Below are positions 9,386 through 18,935 of a stretch of DNA of 64,000 bases, one piece after another. The position numbers and the translations under genes are program-made. The notes below the pieces were generated by a model. That model searched no databases. It saw nothing but the letters and a program-made list of their open reading frames with translations, and was not told where the DNA came from. The stretch is from the NCBI GenBank assembly GCA_947447175.1, contig CANFIM010000001.1:21964-85963 (forward strand). Reading direction: 5' to 3'. This DNA comes from Acidimicrobiaceae bacterium (GTDB taxonomy: Bacteria > Actinomycetota > Acidimicrobiia > Acidimicrobiales > Ilumatobacteraceae). Each line of letters opens with the position of its first letter. Position 1 is the stretch's first letter.

Positions 9386-9909
9386 TCAGTGTCGCGCGAA
9401 GAGATCTCAGTGCGGTGCTCAATGGAGAATGGCACTGCAGGGATGCCGTTATGAACGATCACATGAAGGAATGAAGCGATATCACGCGGCGTGAATTTAT
9501 CTTCGCCGTTATACGTGAGGAGTTCCTCAATGCTCCACCAGCGATGTGCATGCAGGTTTTCTGCACGTAACTGTTCATCGGTAAAAGACGGCGTAGGAGT
9601 AAAGCGTTCAGTACGCACCATGTACACGGTTTCCGTTTGTCCGCGCCACTCCACACCGTCTGAGTCAATGAGTTGGAAATGGTGGGTTCTGTTCCACACA
9701 GGTGCGCCGATTGATGCTCCTACAAGGCCGGTTTCTTCAAGAAGTTCTCGGTGCAGTGCATCCATGTGGTCTTCGCCCTCGTCGATGCCGCCACCAGGTA
9801 GCACCCAAAATGCGCCATGAGGAAACACGAGTCGCACCATCAATACATGGTTGTCGGCATCCATCACAAGCCCGCGTACAGCAGGGCGTAAACGAAGTTC
9901 GTGTGTCAT
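9382..9909 (-). CDS. NUDIX hydrolase
   Basis: Nudix box GGGIDEGEDHMDALHRELLEETGL. Confidence 0.9.
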   Translation of the reverse strand: MTHELRLRPAVRGLVMDADNHVLMVRLVFPHGAFWVLPGGGIDEGEDHMDALHRELLEETGLVGASIGAPVWNRTHHFQLIDSDGVEWRGQTETVYMVRTERFTPTPSFTDEQLRAENLHAHRWWSIEELLTYNGEDKFTPRDIASFLHVIVHNGIPAVPFSIEHRTEISSRDTD

Positions 9910-10193
9910 TCGTTCGGCGTATCGCCGAGACCATCGTTGAACATGCGATACGTGTCATAAATGTCTTTGCACTTTTGACACATGGGCACTTGCTTCGGGT
10001 CACGAGAGGGAACCCACACATGGCCACACAACGCTTCAATAGGCGTGCCGTTAATACGTGCTTCTAACACTTTGGCCGCAGCGTTTTCGCCCGGCTCTGT
10101 TTTCACAATGTGCGCAACGATGGGCTCGCCAGTTTCCGGCACCATTTCGGTGTCGGGGCGAACCTCAGCAGGACGTGTCTTCACGGAAGGCAT
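9906..10193 (-). CDS. DUF3039-like protein
   Basis: GTPIEALCGHVWVPSRDPKQVPMCQKCKDIYD; 4-nt overlap with downstream NUDIX gene. Start could be TTG 10205. Confidence 0.75.
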   Translation of the reverse strand: MPSVKTRPAEVRPDTEMVPETGEPIVAHIVKTEPGENAAAKVLEARINGTPIEALCGHVWVPSRDPKQVPMCQKCKDIYDTYRMFNDGLGDTPNE

Positions 10194-10239
10194 AGCAACA
10201 GTCAAGCATGAACTAGTTGTGACCTACACTGCCCAACGC

Positions 10240-10566
10240 ATGATCTTGGTGGACGAATGTCGGTGGAATTTCAAGGATTACCAGATGTGCCACATGGTGA
10301 GCGACGTATCGCTAGAGGAATTGCATGCATTTGCTGCAGCACTTGAGATACCGACACGAGCCTTTCATGGAGACCATTACGACGTTCCACAACACATTCG
10401 CGACTTGGCAGTGTTGCGCGGTGCGCAAACAGTGACAAGCCGAGAACTAGTGAAACGACTAGCGGCCGCAGGACTGCGCAGCACACCAGCACAGCGCCGT
10501 GCTTACAAGCACATAGCCGACGAACGCCATGGGTCGGGCGAATCGATGAGTGACCGCGGGCAGTAA
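10240..10566 (+). CDS. DUF4031-like protein
   Basis: MILVDECRWNFKDYQMCHMVSDVSLEELHAFAAALEIPTRAFHGDHYDVP; start ATG 10240 preceded by TACACT-N9. Confidence 0.75.
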   Translation: MILVDECRWNFKDYQMCHMVSDVSLEELHAFAAALEIPTRAFHGDHYDVPQHIRDLAVLRGAQTVTSRELVKRLAAAGLRSTPAQRRAYKHIADERHGSGESMSDRGQ

Positions 10567-10937
10567 AAACCTCCGCGCCCCGCTACCACCCAATCGTGCA
10601 ACGCAATACCTGCATGAGTGAACGTGGTGCTGAGCAACGAGAGAAGTTCAGTGTCTCCTGGCTGAATACATGAATGGGTTCGTGTGCTGATGAGTACAAC
10701 CGCATGCGCATTGGGAATGTCTGACAAGCGACCAATGAGATAGTGCGCGCTGACCAGATTGATTTCTGATGCATGCAGAATGCCAAGCCCTCGGTGTTGT
10801 GCATCGAGAACTAATGCATAGGTGCGGTTGCGAATGGGGCGCTCCATCACAAGCGACGAAATGCCCACAGCTTCAATAAGAGAATCAATGGGGTCGAGAA
10901 ACGGACGTGGAACGTCGAGCAATGATGCGTTCAGCAT
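10503..10937 (-). CDS. RadC/JAB-like protein with atypical metal motif
   Basis: HAVVLISTRTHSCIQPGDTELLSLLSTTFTHAGIALHDWVVAGRGGFYCPRS aligns by eye with the RadC JAMM region. Confidence 0.55.
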   Translation of the reverse strand: MLNASLLDVPRPFLDPIDSLIEAVGISSLVMERPIRNRTYALVLDAQHRGLGILHASEINLVSAHYLIGRLSDIPNAHAVVLISTRTHSCIQPGDTELLSLLSTTFTHAGIALHDWVVAGRGGFYCPRSLIDSPDPWRSSAMCL

Positions 10938-11011
10938 GTGATCTCCATCGGATAGCGCACAAGGCGACAGTGATGGGGGAAGTGAGAAGAATGTACGAAC
11001 GGGGTGTGTCG

Positions 11012-11821
11012 CTACCGAATAGTGAGACCAATGAGTGCGCCCACCAATGCACCGCCCACATGGCCGCCAATGGAGATGCCAGGCAAAGTGAACGTAATCA
11101 CGAGATTCAGAATCAATGTGGTGCCAATTCCGGAGCGCATCACATCCACTCCACGGCGGTGCAAAATCACTGCCGCAGCAGCCATGAGGCCAAATACAGC
11201 GCCTGAGGCGCCGCCCGTGAGTGCATTGGGGCTAAGTACGAGTGCACCAATAGAGCCACCAATGAGGGAGGCGAAATAAATAGCTGTGAATCGAACACGC
11301 CCGAGAGCAGGTTCCAGCAAGTTGCCTAACTGCCACAAAATGAACATGTTCATGCCGATGTGGAACAGACCAAAGTGCAAAAAACCGGCAGTGAAGAGTC
11401 GATACCACTCGCCGTTATCAATGAATGGTTTGGCAAGAACTATGTCGAACTGATGTGAATTAAGCCCAGAGCCTCCGTAGTTCGAAATTGCGCCAGTGAC
11501 CGACCACAGATACACCATCACATTGATGCCGATGATGGCACGAGTGATCATCAGGTTCTGTGAAGCATTCCAGTACTTCGCACGTTCACGTGCTGCTGGT
11601 CGAGCGGCTCGAATGCAATCGACACAGTGAGAGCCCACATCAACCTGAACGAGACAGTTATTGCAGGCAGGTCGACCACAGCGTGTGCAGTGACGTCCGG
11701 TGACAACTTCAGGATGTCGAACACAATGTTCAAGCAGCGGCGGAGGGAACGACACGAGGAAAGTGTAGATGTTCGTTAACGCGGCGCGGCTTCGGCTTCG
11801 TCGCGGTGAGTGAGGTACCAC
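11012..11821 (-). CDS. Rhomboid-family intramembrane serine protease with N-terminal Cys-rich (zinc-ribbon-like) region
   Basis: CTRCGRPACNNCLVQVDVGSHCVDC, then GGASGAVFGLMAA and HFGLFHIGMNMFILWQLG; start may be further downstream. Confidence 0.88.
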   Translation of the reverse strand: MVPHSPRRSRSRAALTNIYTFLVSFPPPLLEHCVRHPEVVTGRHCTRCGRPACNNCLVQVDVGSHCVDCIRAARPAARERAKYWNASQNLMITRAIIGINVMVYLWSVTGAISNYGGSGLNSHQFDIVLAKPFIDNGEWYRLFTAGFLHFGLFHIGMNMFILWQLGNLLEPALGRVRFTAIYFASLIGGSIGALVLSPNALTGGASGAVFGLMAAAAVILHRRGVDVMRSGIGTTLILNLVITFTLPGISIGGHVGGALVGALIGLTIR

Positions 11822-12744
11822 TCAACGGTGCGTTGTAAGCCTTCACGGAAGTTCATTGATGCTTTCCAGCCAAGCAATTCTTCCGCGCGGCTGGGGTCAA
11901 TACGACGACGTGGTTGACCATCAGGCTTTGAAGCATCCCATTGCAAAGTGCCAGTAAAACCAGTGACTTCTGCAATGGTTTCGGCAGTTTCACGAATGGT
12001 GATTTCACGATCTGAACCAAGATTGATGGGCTCAGTACCTTCGTGATTTTCTGCTGCACGAACAATGGCAGATGCTGCATCTTCGACATACAGATATTCA
12101 CGACTTGCAGAACCAGTTCCCCACACATCAATGAACGCATCGCCTGCCTCTTTTGCTTCCACACATTTTTTAATGAGTGCTGGAATTACGTGAGACACAG
12201 ACGGATGAAACTTGTCGCCAGGCCCGTACAAATTGGTGGGGATGAGGTATGCAAATTTTTGGTTGTACTGCTGTGCATTCACCTGCGCGTGCACGAGGTG
12301 TGCTTTCTTTGCAATGCCATACGGAGCATTTGTTTCTTCAGGGAAACCATCCCAGAACGATTCTTCACGGAATGGAACGGGGGTGAACTTGGGGTAGGAG
12401 CACACAGTGCCCAGCAACACGGTCTTCTCGGTACCTGCACTGCGAGTTGCCTCAATGATGTGAGTTCCCATCATGAGGTTGTCGAGATACAACGGGGCAG
12501 GAGCCACCTGGTTGTACCCAATGCCGCCAACGCGAGCCGCGAGGTGGATGACATGGCTGGGGGAGTATTCCTTCAACATGGCATCGGCGGCACCAGGAAT
12601 GGTGAGGTCGTAGGCGTCGTGAGTGGGGGCAACCACTTGGGCGCCTTGTTCGCTGAGGAGGCGCACCACAACCCGTCCTAAGAAACCGTTGCCCCCTGTG
12701 ACAACCACGCTGCGTCCTGACCAAAAATCCGCCATATATGCCAT
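11776..12744 (-). CDS. fcl: GDP-L-fucose synthase
   Basis: VVVTGGNGFLGRVVV, LLGTVCSYPKFTPVPFREESFWDGFPEETNAPYGIAKK; start trimmed to ATG 12744. Confidence 0.88.
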   Translation of the reverse strand: MAYMADFWSGRSVVVTGGNGFLGRVVVRLLSEQGAQVVAPTHDAYDLTIPGAADAMLKEYSPSHVIHLAARVGGIGYNQVAPAPLYLDNLMMGTHIIEATRSAGTEKTVLLGTVCSYPKFTPVPFREESFWDGFPEETNAPYGIAKKAHLVHAQVNAQQYNQKFAYLIPTNLYGPGDKFHPSVSHVIPALIKKCVEAKEAGDAFIDVWGTGSASREYLYVEDAASAIVRAAENHEGTEPINLGSDREITIRETAETIAEVTGFTGTLQWDASKPDGQPRRRIDPSRAEELLGWKASMNFREGLQRTVEWYLTHRDEAEAAPR

Positions 12745-12773
12745 CGTAGGACGCGAGCGGTCAGAATAAGAGG

Positions 12774-13850
12774 GTGCGCATCGCTTACACCCTCGAACAG
12801 TGCTGGCATCGCGTGCCCGGCGGTACTGGAATTGCCGCAATTGAGGCGGGTCGAGAGCTCACCGCAATTCCTGATCTCGAGATGGTGGGCGTTGCTGGTC
12901 GTCATATGCGTCCGCCCACACCTGGCTTTGCTCCCCCCATGAAGGTGGCCGCACTTCCATTGGGTGGCCCCATTTTGTATGAGGCGTGGTTGCGTCTGGG
13001 GTGGCCAAAAGTGGAATCGGTCGTGGAAGGTGCACGACTTGTGCATGCAACCACAATTATTGCGCCGGCAACATCACTGCCGTTGGTGGCCACCATTCAT
13101 GACCTTGCATTCGTGCGACATCCGGAGTTCTTCACTGATCATGGGAACAAGGTGTTCAACAAGAGCGTCAAAATCTTGCGCGAGAAGGCATCAATGGTTT
13201 TGTGTTCGTCGCAATCAACAGTTGATGATTGTGTAACAGCAGGTTTTGAAACGTCGCGACTTCGACATGTTCCGCTCGGCGTCACTATTCACACCGTCAC
13301 CGAGAACGATCGAGTGCGAGTACGTGATGCGTACTCATTGCCGAGTGAGTTCATTCTGTTTGTGGGCACTCTTGAGCCGCGAAAAAATCTTGCACGTTTG
13401 ATTGAGGCACTCGCCAGCATGCACGATGCGCCACCACTCGTGATTGTGGGTATGGAGGGTTGGGGCGAAACCGCAATTTCCACCACGCACGATGTTCGTT
13501 TCACTGGTTTCGTGCCGGCACACGATCTTCCTGCGTTCTACAACATGTGTTCTGTCTTCGCGTTCCCTTCAGTGCTGGAGGGATACGGACTTCCTGTCAT
13601 CGAAGCAATGGCGCAAGGAGCTCCTGTTGTTACCTCTCGCGGTACCTCCACAGAAGAAGTTGCAGGTGGAGCGGCAGTATTGATTGATCCGCTTGATGTT
13701 GCCTCGATTGCAGATGGAATTTCTCAGGCTTTAGCCAACACAGATTCTCTGAGTAAGCAGGGAGTCGCACGAGCACATGCATGCACATGGGAGCACACAG
13801 CTGCACTCACAGCACAGATTTATCGTGAAGTATTAGGTGGCACACAATGA
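12774..13850 (+). CDS. Glycosyltransferase (GT4-like)
   Basis: FVGTLEPRKNLARLIEAL and FPSVLEGYGLPVIEAMAQGAPVVTS. Confidence 0.9.
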   Translation: MRIAYTLEQCWHRVPGGTGIAAIEAGRELTAIPDLEMVGVAGRHMRPPTPGFAPPMKVAALPLGGPILYEAWLRLGWPKVESVVEGARLVHATTIIAPATSLPLVATIHDLAFVRHPEFFTDHGNKVFNKSVKILREKASMVLCSSQSTVDDCVTAGFETSRLRHVPLGVTIHTVTENDRVRVRDAYSLPSEFILFVGTLEPRKNLARLIEALASMHDAPPLVIVGMEGWGETAISTTHDVRFTGFVPAHDLPAFYNMCSVFAFPSVLEGYGLPVIEAMAQGAPVVTSRGTSTEEVAGGAAVLIDPLDVASIADGISQALANTDSLSKQGVARAHACTWEHTAALTAQIYREVLGGTQ

Positions 13851-14977
13851 CTCGTGTGGCAATGAATTTGTTGTGGTGTGTACCTGGCGTTGGCGGCAGT
13901 GAGGAATATCTCGTGCGTCAGTTATCTGGTCTTGCAGAAATTGAGCACGAATATCACATTGATGTGTTTGCGCCGCGTGGATTCACATTGCGTCATCCAC
14001 TTATCGCAGAGAAGTACACCATCATTGAAGCACCGAGTGAATGTTTGCGCCGTGAACAACGAGTACTGCTTGAGCACACGTGGCTTGCTGTACGCACACG
14101 TGATTACGCAATTGTTCATCACGGCGGCGGTTCAATTCCGCGTATTGGAAATCGCAATACGTTGCTCACTCTTCATGATGTGCAGTGGATTGATTACCCG
14201 CAGTATGTGCGACCCATCAAGTTGAAATACCTGCGAAATATGGTGCCTTCGTCGTTGCGACGAGCTTCTCGTATCGCAGTACCTTCACAATTTGTTGCTG
14301 GAACTCTTACCAAGGCATTTGGAACACCTGCAGAGAAAATTGGTGTTGTGCGGCACGGATTGGAATCACACTTCGTGAATGTTGCAACGCCTGAAAATGC
14401 TTTGCGCACCAAATTCTCTCTCGGTGATGGACCAATTGTGGTGTTTCCAGCAATCACGCATCCACACAAGAATCATGCATTTCTCCTTGAATTAATGGCG
14501 AACGGCGGTGGCGCATGGGGTGACCCAACACTGCGGTTGGTGTTTGCCGGATCAGCAGGGCTGGCCGAGGAATCAGTTCGGTCGATGATTCGTGTTCTCG
14601 GTCTCTCCGACCGTGTTGTCATGCCAGGGCGAGTAACAGATGCCGACCGCAATGGGTTGCTCTCAATGGCTGATGCATTGGTGTTCCCTAGCTTGTATGA
14701 AGGTTTTGGGGCCCCTGTCATTGAAGCAATGAGGTCTGGCACGCCGGTCATTTGCAGTGACCAGGGCAGTCTTCCCGAAGTAGTGGGAACAGTTGGGCGT
14801 GTGTGTGCGCTTGATGCCGATGAGTGGGTGCACGCTCTTGAAGATGTGCGCATTCGGCGGGATTATTTCATTGCAGCAGGCCACGAACGTTCGCAACTAT
14901 TTACAGCGGCTCTGTCGGCTAGCGATTTGGTGACGCAATATGACGCCATTGCATCACACAGAAAGAAGAAATCGTGA
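13847..14977 (+). CDS. Glycosyltransferase (GT4-like)
   Basis: VFPSLYEGFGAPVIEAMRSGTPVICSDQGSLPEV; 4-nt overlaps with both neighbours. Confidence 0.9.
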   Translation: MTRVAMNLLWCVPGVGGSEEYLVRQLSGLAEIEHEYHIDVFAPRGFTLRHPLIAEKYTIIEAPSECLRREQRVLLEHTWLAVRTRDYAIVHHGGGSIPRIGNRNTLLTLHDVQWIDYPQYVRPIKLKYLRNMVPSSLRRASRIAVPSQFVAGTLTKAFGTPAEKIGVVRHGLESHFVNVATPENALRTKFSLGDGPIVVFPAITHPHKNHAFLLELMANGGGAWGDPTLRLVFAGSAGLAEESVRSMIRVLGLSDRVVMPGRVTDADRNGLLSMADALVFPSLYEGFGAPVIEAMRSGTPVICSDQGSLPEVVGTVGRVCALDADEWVHALEDVRIRRDYFIAAGHERSQLFTAALSASDLVTQYDAIASHRKKKS

Positions 14978-16236
14978 AGCGACCCATTGTTGTTTTGTGT
15001 CCGCACTTCGCGCCTGACACGGCACCCACTGGCGAAGTCATCACACGTATCGTTGACGAATTCATTGCGGCAGGGGAGACAGTGCACATCGTGACTGCGC
15101 TGCCCTGGTACCGCACTCATTCCATCGAAAACGGATGGGGCGCACGACTAGTGCGTCGTGAAAAAACGTCGTGGGGCTCCATCATCCGTGTGCATCCATT
15201 TCCAGGAAAGAGCAAGAGCAACCTGTTGCGCCGCGCCATCGGTTTTGGAGCCTTTAGTGCGGTGGCTGGTGTGTGCACCTTGTTTGCTGGCGGCATCCAT
15301 CGCCGTCCAAAAGCGATTATCTCAATGTCCCCGCCACTCACTCTTGGCCTCACTGGCTGGCTGGCAAGTCGCATGCGCTTTTGTCCGTCAGTTTTTAATA
15401 TTCAAGACGTATTTCCGGATGCAGCTATTGAGACTGGCGCAATCACCAATTCGCGCATCATTGCGGCAGCACGGTGGTTAGAGCGGGTCAGCTATCACCG
15501 GTCAGATGTTGTCGTTGTTTTGTCTGATGACTTGAAGAAAAATGTTGTAGCAAAAGTGTCACCGCGACATGCACATAAAGTCACCGTGATTCCCAACTTT
15601 GTCGATGCCGATCGCATTCGTCCCATGAACCGTATGACTGCTTATCGCACGGAGTTGGGTATCGGTAATGAGACTGTTGTGATGTACGCCGGCAACGTGG
15701 GTTACTCACAATCACTCGAGATGCTGATTGATGCAGCGCGCCACATGCCAGCGGTCACGTTCGTGATCAATGGTGATGGGTCTGCACGCAAAGATTTGGA
15801 AGCACAAGCGGCGGGTGTGTCGAATGTGAAGTTTGCTGGCTATCAACCTCGTGACCGAGTGTCCGAAGTGTTGGCATCTGGTGACATTCATGTGGTGCCA
15901 CTGCGTGCCGGACTTGGAGCAGTCAGCGTGCCATCAAAGACCTACAGCATTCTTGCGGCAGCACGTCCAGTGGTTGCCGCCATTGATGAAGGCACCGAAG
16001 TCACGCGAATTTTGTCAGCAAGTGGCGCGGGTATCTCTGTCCCGCCCGATTCTTCTCAGGAATTTTCCGCAGCAATTGGGTCGCTCGTGAATAATCCGTC
16101 GGATGCTGAACTTCGGGGCAATGCAGGCCGAATGTGGGTCGAAACTCATGTTTCGCCTGCTGTTGTGGCACGTTCGTATCTCGATGTGATCGCCTCACTT
16201 GGTAATCAGCAGATAGCCTCTCTTACTCGTGGCTAG
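14974..16236 (+). CDS. Glycosyltransferase (WbuB/WcaI-like)
   Basis: FAPDTAPTGEVITRIVDEF, VFNIQDVFPDAAIETGAI, VMYAGNVGYSQSLEMLIDAA. Confidence 0.87.
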   Translation: MKRPIVVLCPHFAPDTAPTGEVITRIVDEFIAAGETVHIVTALPWYRTHSIENGWGARLVRREKTSWGSIIRVHPFPGKSKSNLLRRAIGFGAFSAVAGVCTLFAGGIHRRPKAIISMSPPLTLGLTGWLASRMRFCPSVFNIQDVFPDAAIETGAITNSRIIAAARWLERVSYHRSDVVVVLSDDLKKNVVAKVSPRHAHKVTVIPNFVDADRIRPMNRMTAYRTELGIGNETVVMYAGNVGYSQSLEMLIDAARHMPAVTFVINGDGSARKDLEAQAAGVSNVKFAGYQPRDRVSEVLASGDIHVVPLRAGLGAVSVPSKTYSILAAARPVVAAIDEGTEVTRILSASGAGISVPPDSSQEFSAAIGSLVNNPSDAELRGNAGRMWVETHVSPAVVARSYLDVIASLGNQQIASLTRG

Positions 16237-17011
16237 TGGTTCATCAGCAAAAAAGGTCGCCCGACTCGCTCAAAAGGGCAAGGGCAAAAAAGTGCGCTTT
16301 CAGGGCGGCACGATATTTCCCTCTGTCATGGCGGTCGTCATCGTTGTAGGTCTCGGTTTAGTTGCTTATGCGCGTCAGTCTGCGCCAAGCAAGAACACGC
16401 CACCCACCATTAATGATCACTGGCACGTTTCTTACGGCTTCTATCACTGCGATTCATTTGTTGCCGACCTTGCTGGCAACAAAGAAGACGGCAGCAGTGC
16501 GGCCTACGCCAAGTACAACATTCACAGTCACGCCGATGGCGTTATCCACTGGCACCCCAGTGCTTTGGCAACTGGTACGCGCGCGAAGCTCGGCTTGTTC
16601 TTGGACACCTATGGCGTTTCTGTCAACTCCAAGGGCATCACGTTCCCCGCAGATCAAAACAAGGGTGTGTCCTACAAAGTGGGCACAGACAAGTGCAAAG
16701 ACAAGTCCGGCAAAATGGTTGATGCACAAGTGCAGGCAATCGTGTGGCCGAGCTATGACGACACCGCCACTTCAAAGCGCTACATCACCGACTTCAACAA
16801 CATTCGAATCACAAAAGACCAAATGGCTATCACCATTGCTTACGTGATTCCTGGTACCGAAGTTCCAATGCCAAAGTCGGCAACTAACTTGCCTGAGCTC
16901 GGCTCAAAAGACTCTGCAGCTACAACCACAACAGTCAAGGGCGCCACTACAACCACTGTGAAGGGTGCAACCACCACCACGGGTGCGGTTACCCCCACCA
17001 CTGGCGGCTGA
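16229..17011 (+). CDS. Single-pass membrane protein with His-rich domain and Thr-rich C-terminal repeats; unknown function
   Basis: One N-terminal TM segment; INDHWHVSYGFYHCDSF...NIHSHADGVIHWHPSAL; C-terminus TTTTVKGATTTTVKGATTTTGAVTPTTGG. Confidence 0.75.
   Translation: MASGSSAKKVARLAQKGKGKKVRFQGGTIFPSVMAVVIVVGLGLVAYARQSAPSKNTPPTINDHWHVSYGFYHCDSFVADLAGNKEDGSSAAYAKYNIHSHADGVIHWHPSALATGTRAKLGLFLDTYGVSVNSKGITFPADQNKGVSYKVGTDKCKDKSGKMVDAQVQAIVWPSYDDTATSKRYITDFNNIRITKDQMAITIAYVIPGTEVPMPKSATNLPELGSKDSAATTTTVKGATTTTVKGATTTTGAVTPTTGG
16921..17008 (+). repeat. In-frame 21-nt tandem repeat encoding TTTTVKGA units
   Basis: Nucleotide sequence encodes TTTTVKGA-TTTTVKGA-TTTTGAVTPTT. Confidence 0.8.
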
Positions 17012-18015
17012 TGCACGCTGTTGTCCTCGTTGGAGGGTTTGGCACCCGACTGCGGCCGCTCACTCTGAGCACGCCAAAGCCTCTGCTGCCCATTGCGAAC
17101 GTTCGACAACTCGAGCATCTCATTTCCAATCTCGGGTCAGCTGGCGTCACTGAAGTTGTGTTGGCAATTGGTTTTAAGCCAGAGCCATTTTTTGAAGCAT
17201 TTCCTGACGGAACCTGTGCGGGAATCACGCTTCATTACGCCGTTGAGCCGGAGCCACTAGATACTGCAGGGGCTATTGCATTCGCCGCCCGCCACGCTGG
17301 CATTTCCGACACATTCGTAGTGATGAATGGCGACATCTTGTGTGATGTTGACATTGCCGCACTGGTGGCTTTCCACAAAGGTCACGGCGCAGAAGGAACA
17401 TTGCATCTCACGCCAGTACAAGACCCGTCGCAGTACGGCGTTGTTGAAGTAGATGATTCCGGTTGGGTGCAACGTTTTGTGGAGAAGCCAGCACCGGGCG
17501 AAACGGATAGTCGCGTGATTAACGCAGGCACGTATGTGCTTGAGCCCACTGTTTTGAATCGCATGCCAGAGAATCAAAAACTCTCCATTGAGCGAGTGGT
17601 GTTCCCGCAGATGGTTGCCGAGGGCGTGCTAGCTGCAATGCCCACCCAGGATTATTGGATTGATACGGGTCGCCCAGATACATACCTGCAGGCCAATCTT
17701 GATCTCATTGATGGGTCGCGTTCATTGATCTTGTCGTCGGTGGGTGCCAATTCAATGATCTCGTCTAGTGCTTCAATCACTCATAGTGTCATTGGTGAAA
17801 ACACGGTGGTGGGTGAAGGTTGTGTGATTATCGATTCTGTAGTTCTGCCCGGTGCGCAACTTGGAAATCGCGTACGGCTAGAGCGCGCATTAGTCATGGG
17901 CACCGTCAGTGACGATGCGTCTTTGGTTGATTGCGTCATTGGTGAACATGCAGTCATTGCTGCGCATGCCGATCTAGTTGCGCAACGTGTGCCTCATCCC
18001 GACGAGGCGAAGTAG
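17011..18015 (+). CDS. Mannose-1-phosphate guanylyltransferase-like nucleotidyltransferase
   Basis: MHAVVLVGGFGTRLRPLTLSTPKPLLPIAN, VMNGDILCDVD, C-terminal left-handed beta-helix-like repeats. Confidence 0.88.
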   Translation: MHAVVLVGGFGTRLRPLTLSTPKPLLPIANVRQLEHLISNLGSAGVTEVVLAIGFKPEPFFEAFPDGTCAGITLHYAVEPEPLDTAGAIAFAARHAGISDTFVVMNGDILCDVDIAALVAFHKGHGAEGTLHLTPVQDPSQYGVVEVDDSGWVQRFVEKPAPGETDSRVINAGTYVLEPTVLNRMPENQKLSIERVVFPQMVAEGVLAAMPTQDYWIDTGRPDTYLQANLDLIDGSRSLILSSVGANSMISSSASITHSVIGENTVVGEGCVIIDSVVLPGAQLGNRVRLERALVMGTVSDDASLVDCVIGEHAVIAAHADLVAQRVPHPDEAK

Positions 18016-18017
18016 CT

Positions 18018-18935
18018 ATGGAAAGTCGCAAGATTCTCATTTGTGGTGGTGCTGGCTTTGTTGGCTCTCATCTTGTCGATCGCCTCATTGCAGAAGGTCA
18101 CGAAGTTGACGTTGTTGATGATCTTTCTACTGGGTCGCTCACCAATTTGGCCGAAGCACGTCATGCAACCGGGCGTTTCAAGTTCCAAAACATTGCTATC
18201 GAGTCGCCTGAGTTTTCCGAACTCATTTCGTTGCGTCGACCTGATGTCATTGTGAATCTTGCTGTCTTTACGCCATCTCACATGCACCTCAACGGTGCAA
18301 TGGCAAGTTTCCGCTCGTCGGTTGCGGTGCTTGAGGCAGCACGCAAAGCACATGTTTCCAAAGTGGTCACTATGGTCCCTGCTGGTCTCTTATACGGTGA
18401 CGTTGCGGCCAAGGATTTGCCCATTAAAGAGGGTCATATGAATGATCCGCGCGGCAGTGAAGAAGTCATTGCGCGCGCTGCCTCAGATATTCACACCGTG
18501 TATCGCGAACGTCATGGCATTGAGTTCACAATTCTTGCTGTAGGAAATGTGTACGGCGTTCGTCAACGTTCTGAAGACGGAGTGGTAGCTGCATTTGTTG
18601 AGGCCCTCAATGATGCGAAGGCGCCAATTGTTCACGGCAATGGGAAGCAAAGCCGAGACTTCATTCATATCGATGACACGGTGGACGCACTTGTACGTTC
18701 GCTCGATCGCGCCGGAGGACTTGTTGTCAACGTTGGCACCGGGGTGGCTACATCGGTCATTGAGCTATGGGCGCTCATGGGTGGCAAGTCAGCCCTCGCG
18801 CCTCGTACAAGCGCGGCACGCCCGCACGATGTAACACGAATGTCGTTATCGCCTGTTCGCGCACGAATTCAACTGGGCTGGTCGCCTTTTACGTCTTTGG
18901 AAGCTGGTCTTGCCACGCTTCGTAGCGACTCTTAA
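18018..18935 (+). CDS. NAD-dependent epimerase/dehydratase
   Basis: ILICGGAGFVGSHLVDRLIAEGHEV Rossmann motif; IHIDDTVDALVRSLDR. Confidence 0.88.
   Translation: MESRKILICGGAGFVGSHLVDRLIAEGHEVDVVDDLSTGSLTNLAEARHATGRFKFQNIAIESPEFSELISLRRPDVIVNLAVFTPSHMHLNGAMASFRSSVAVLEAARKAHVSKVVTMVPAGLLYGDVAAKDLPIKEGHMNDPRGSEEVIARAASDIHTVYRERHGIEFTILAVGNVYGVRQRSEDGVVAAFVEALNDAKAPIVHGNGKQSRDFIHIDDTVDALVRSLDRAGGLVVNVGTGVATSVIELWALMGGKSALAPRTSAARPHDVTRMSLSPVRARIQLGWSPFTSLEAGLATLRSDS

Noticed and set aside
16921-17008. Thr-codon repeat as a CRISPR-like or minisatellite array
   Set aside because: It is in frame within a CDS, has only 2-3 units and encodes a Thr-rich linker; reported as an in-gene repeat only.
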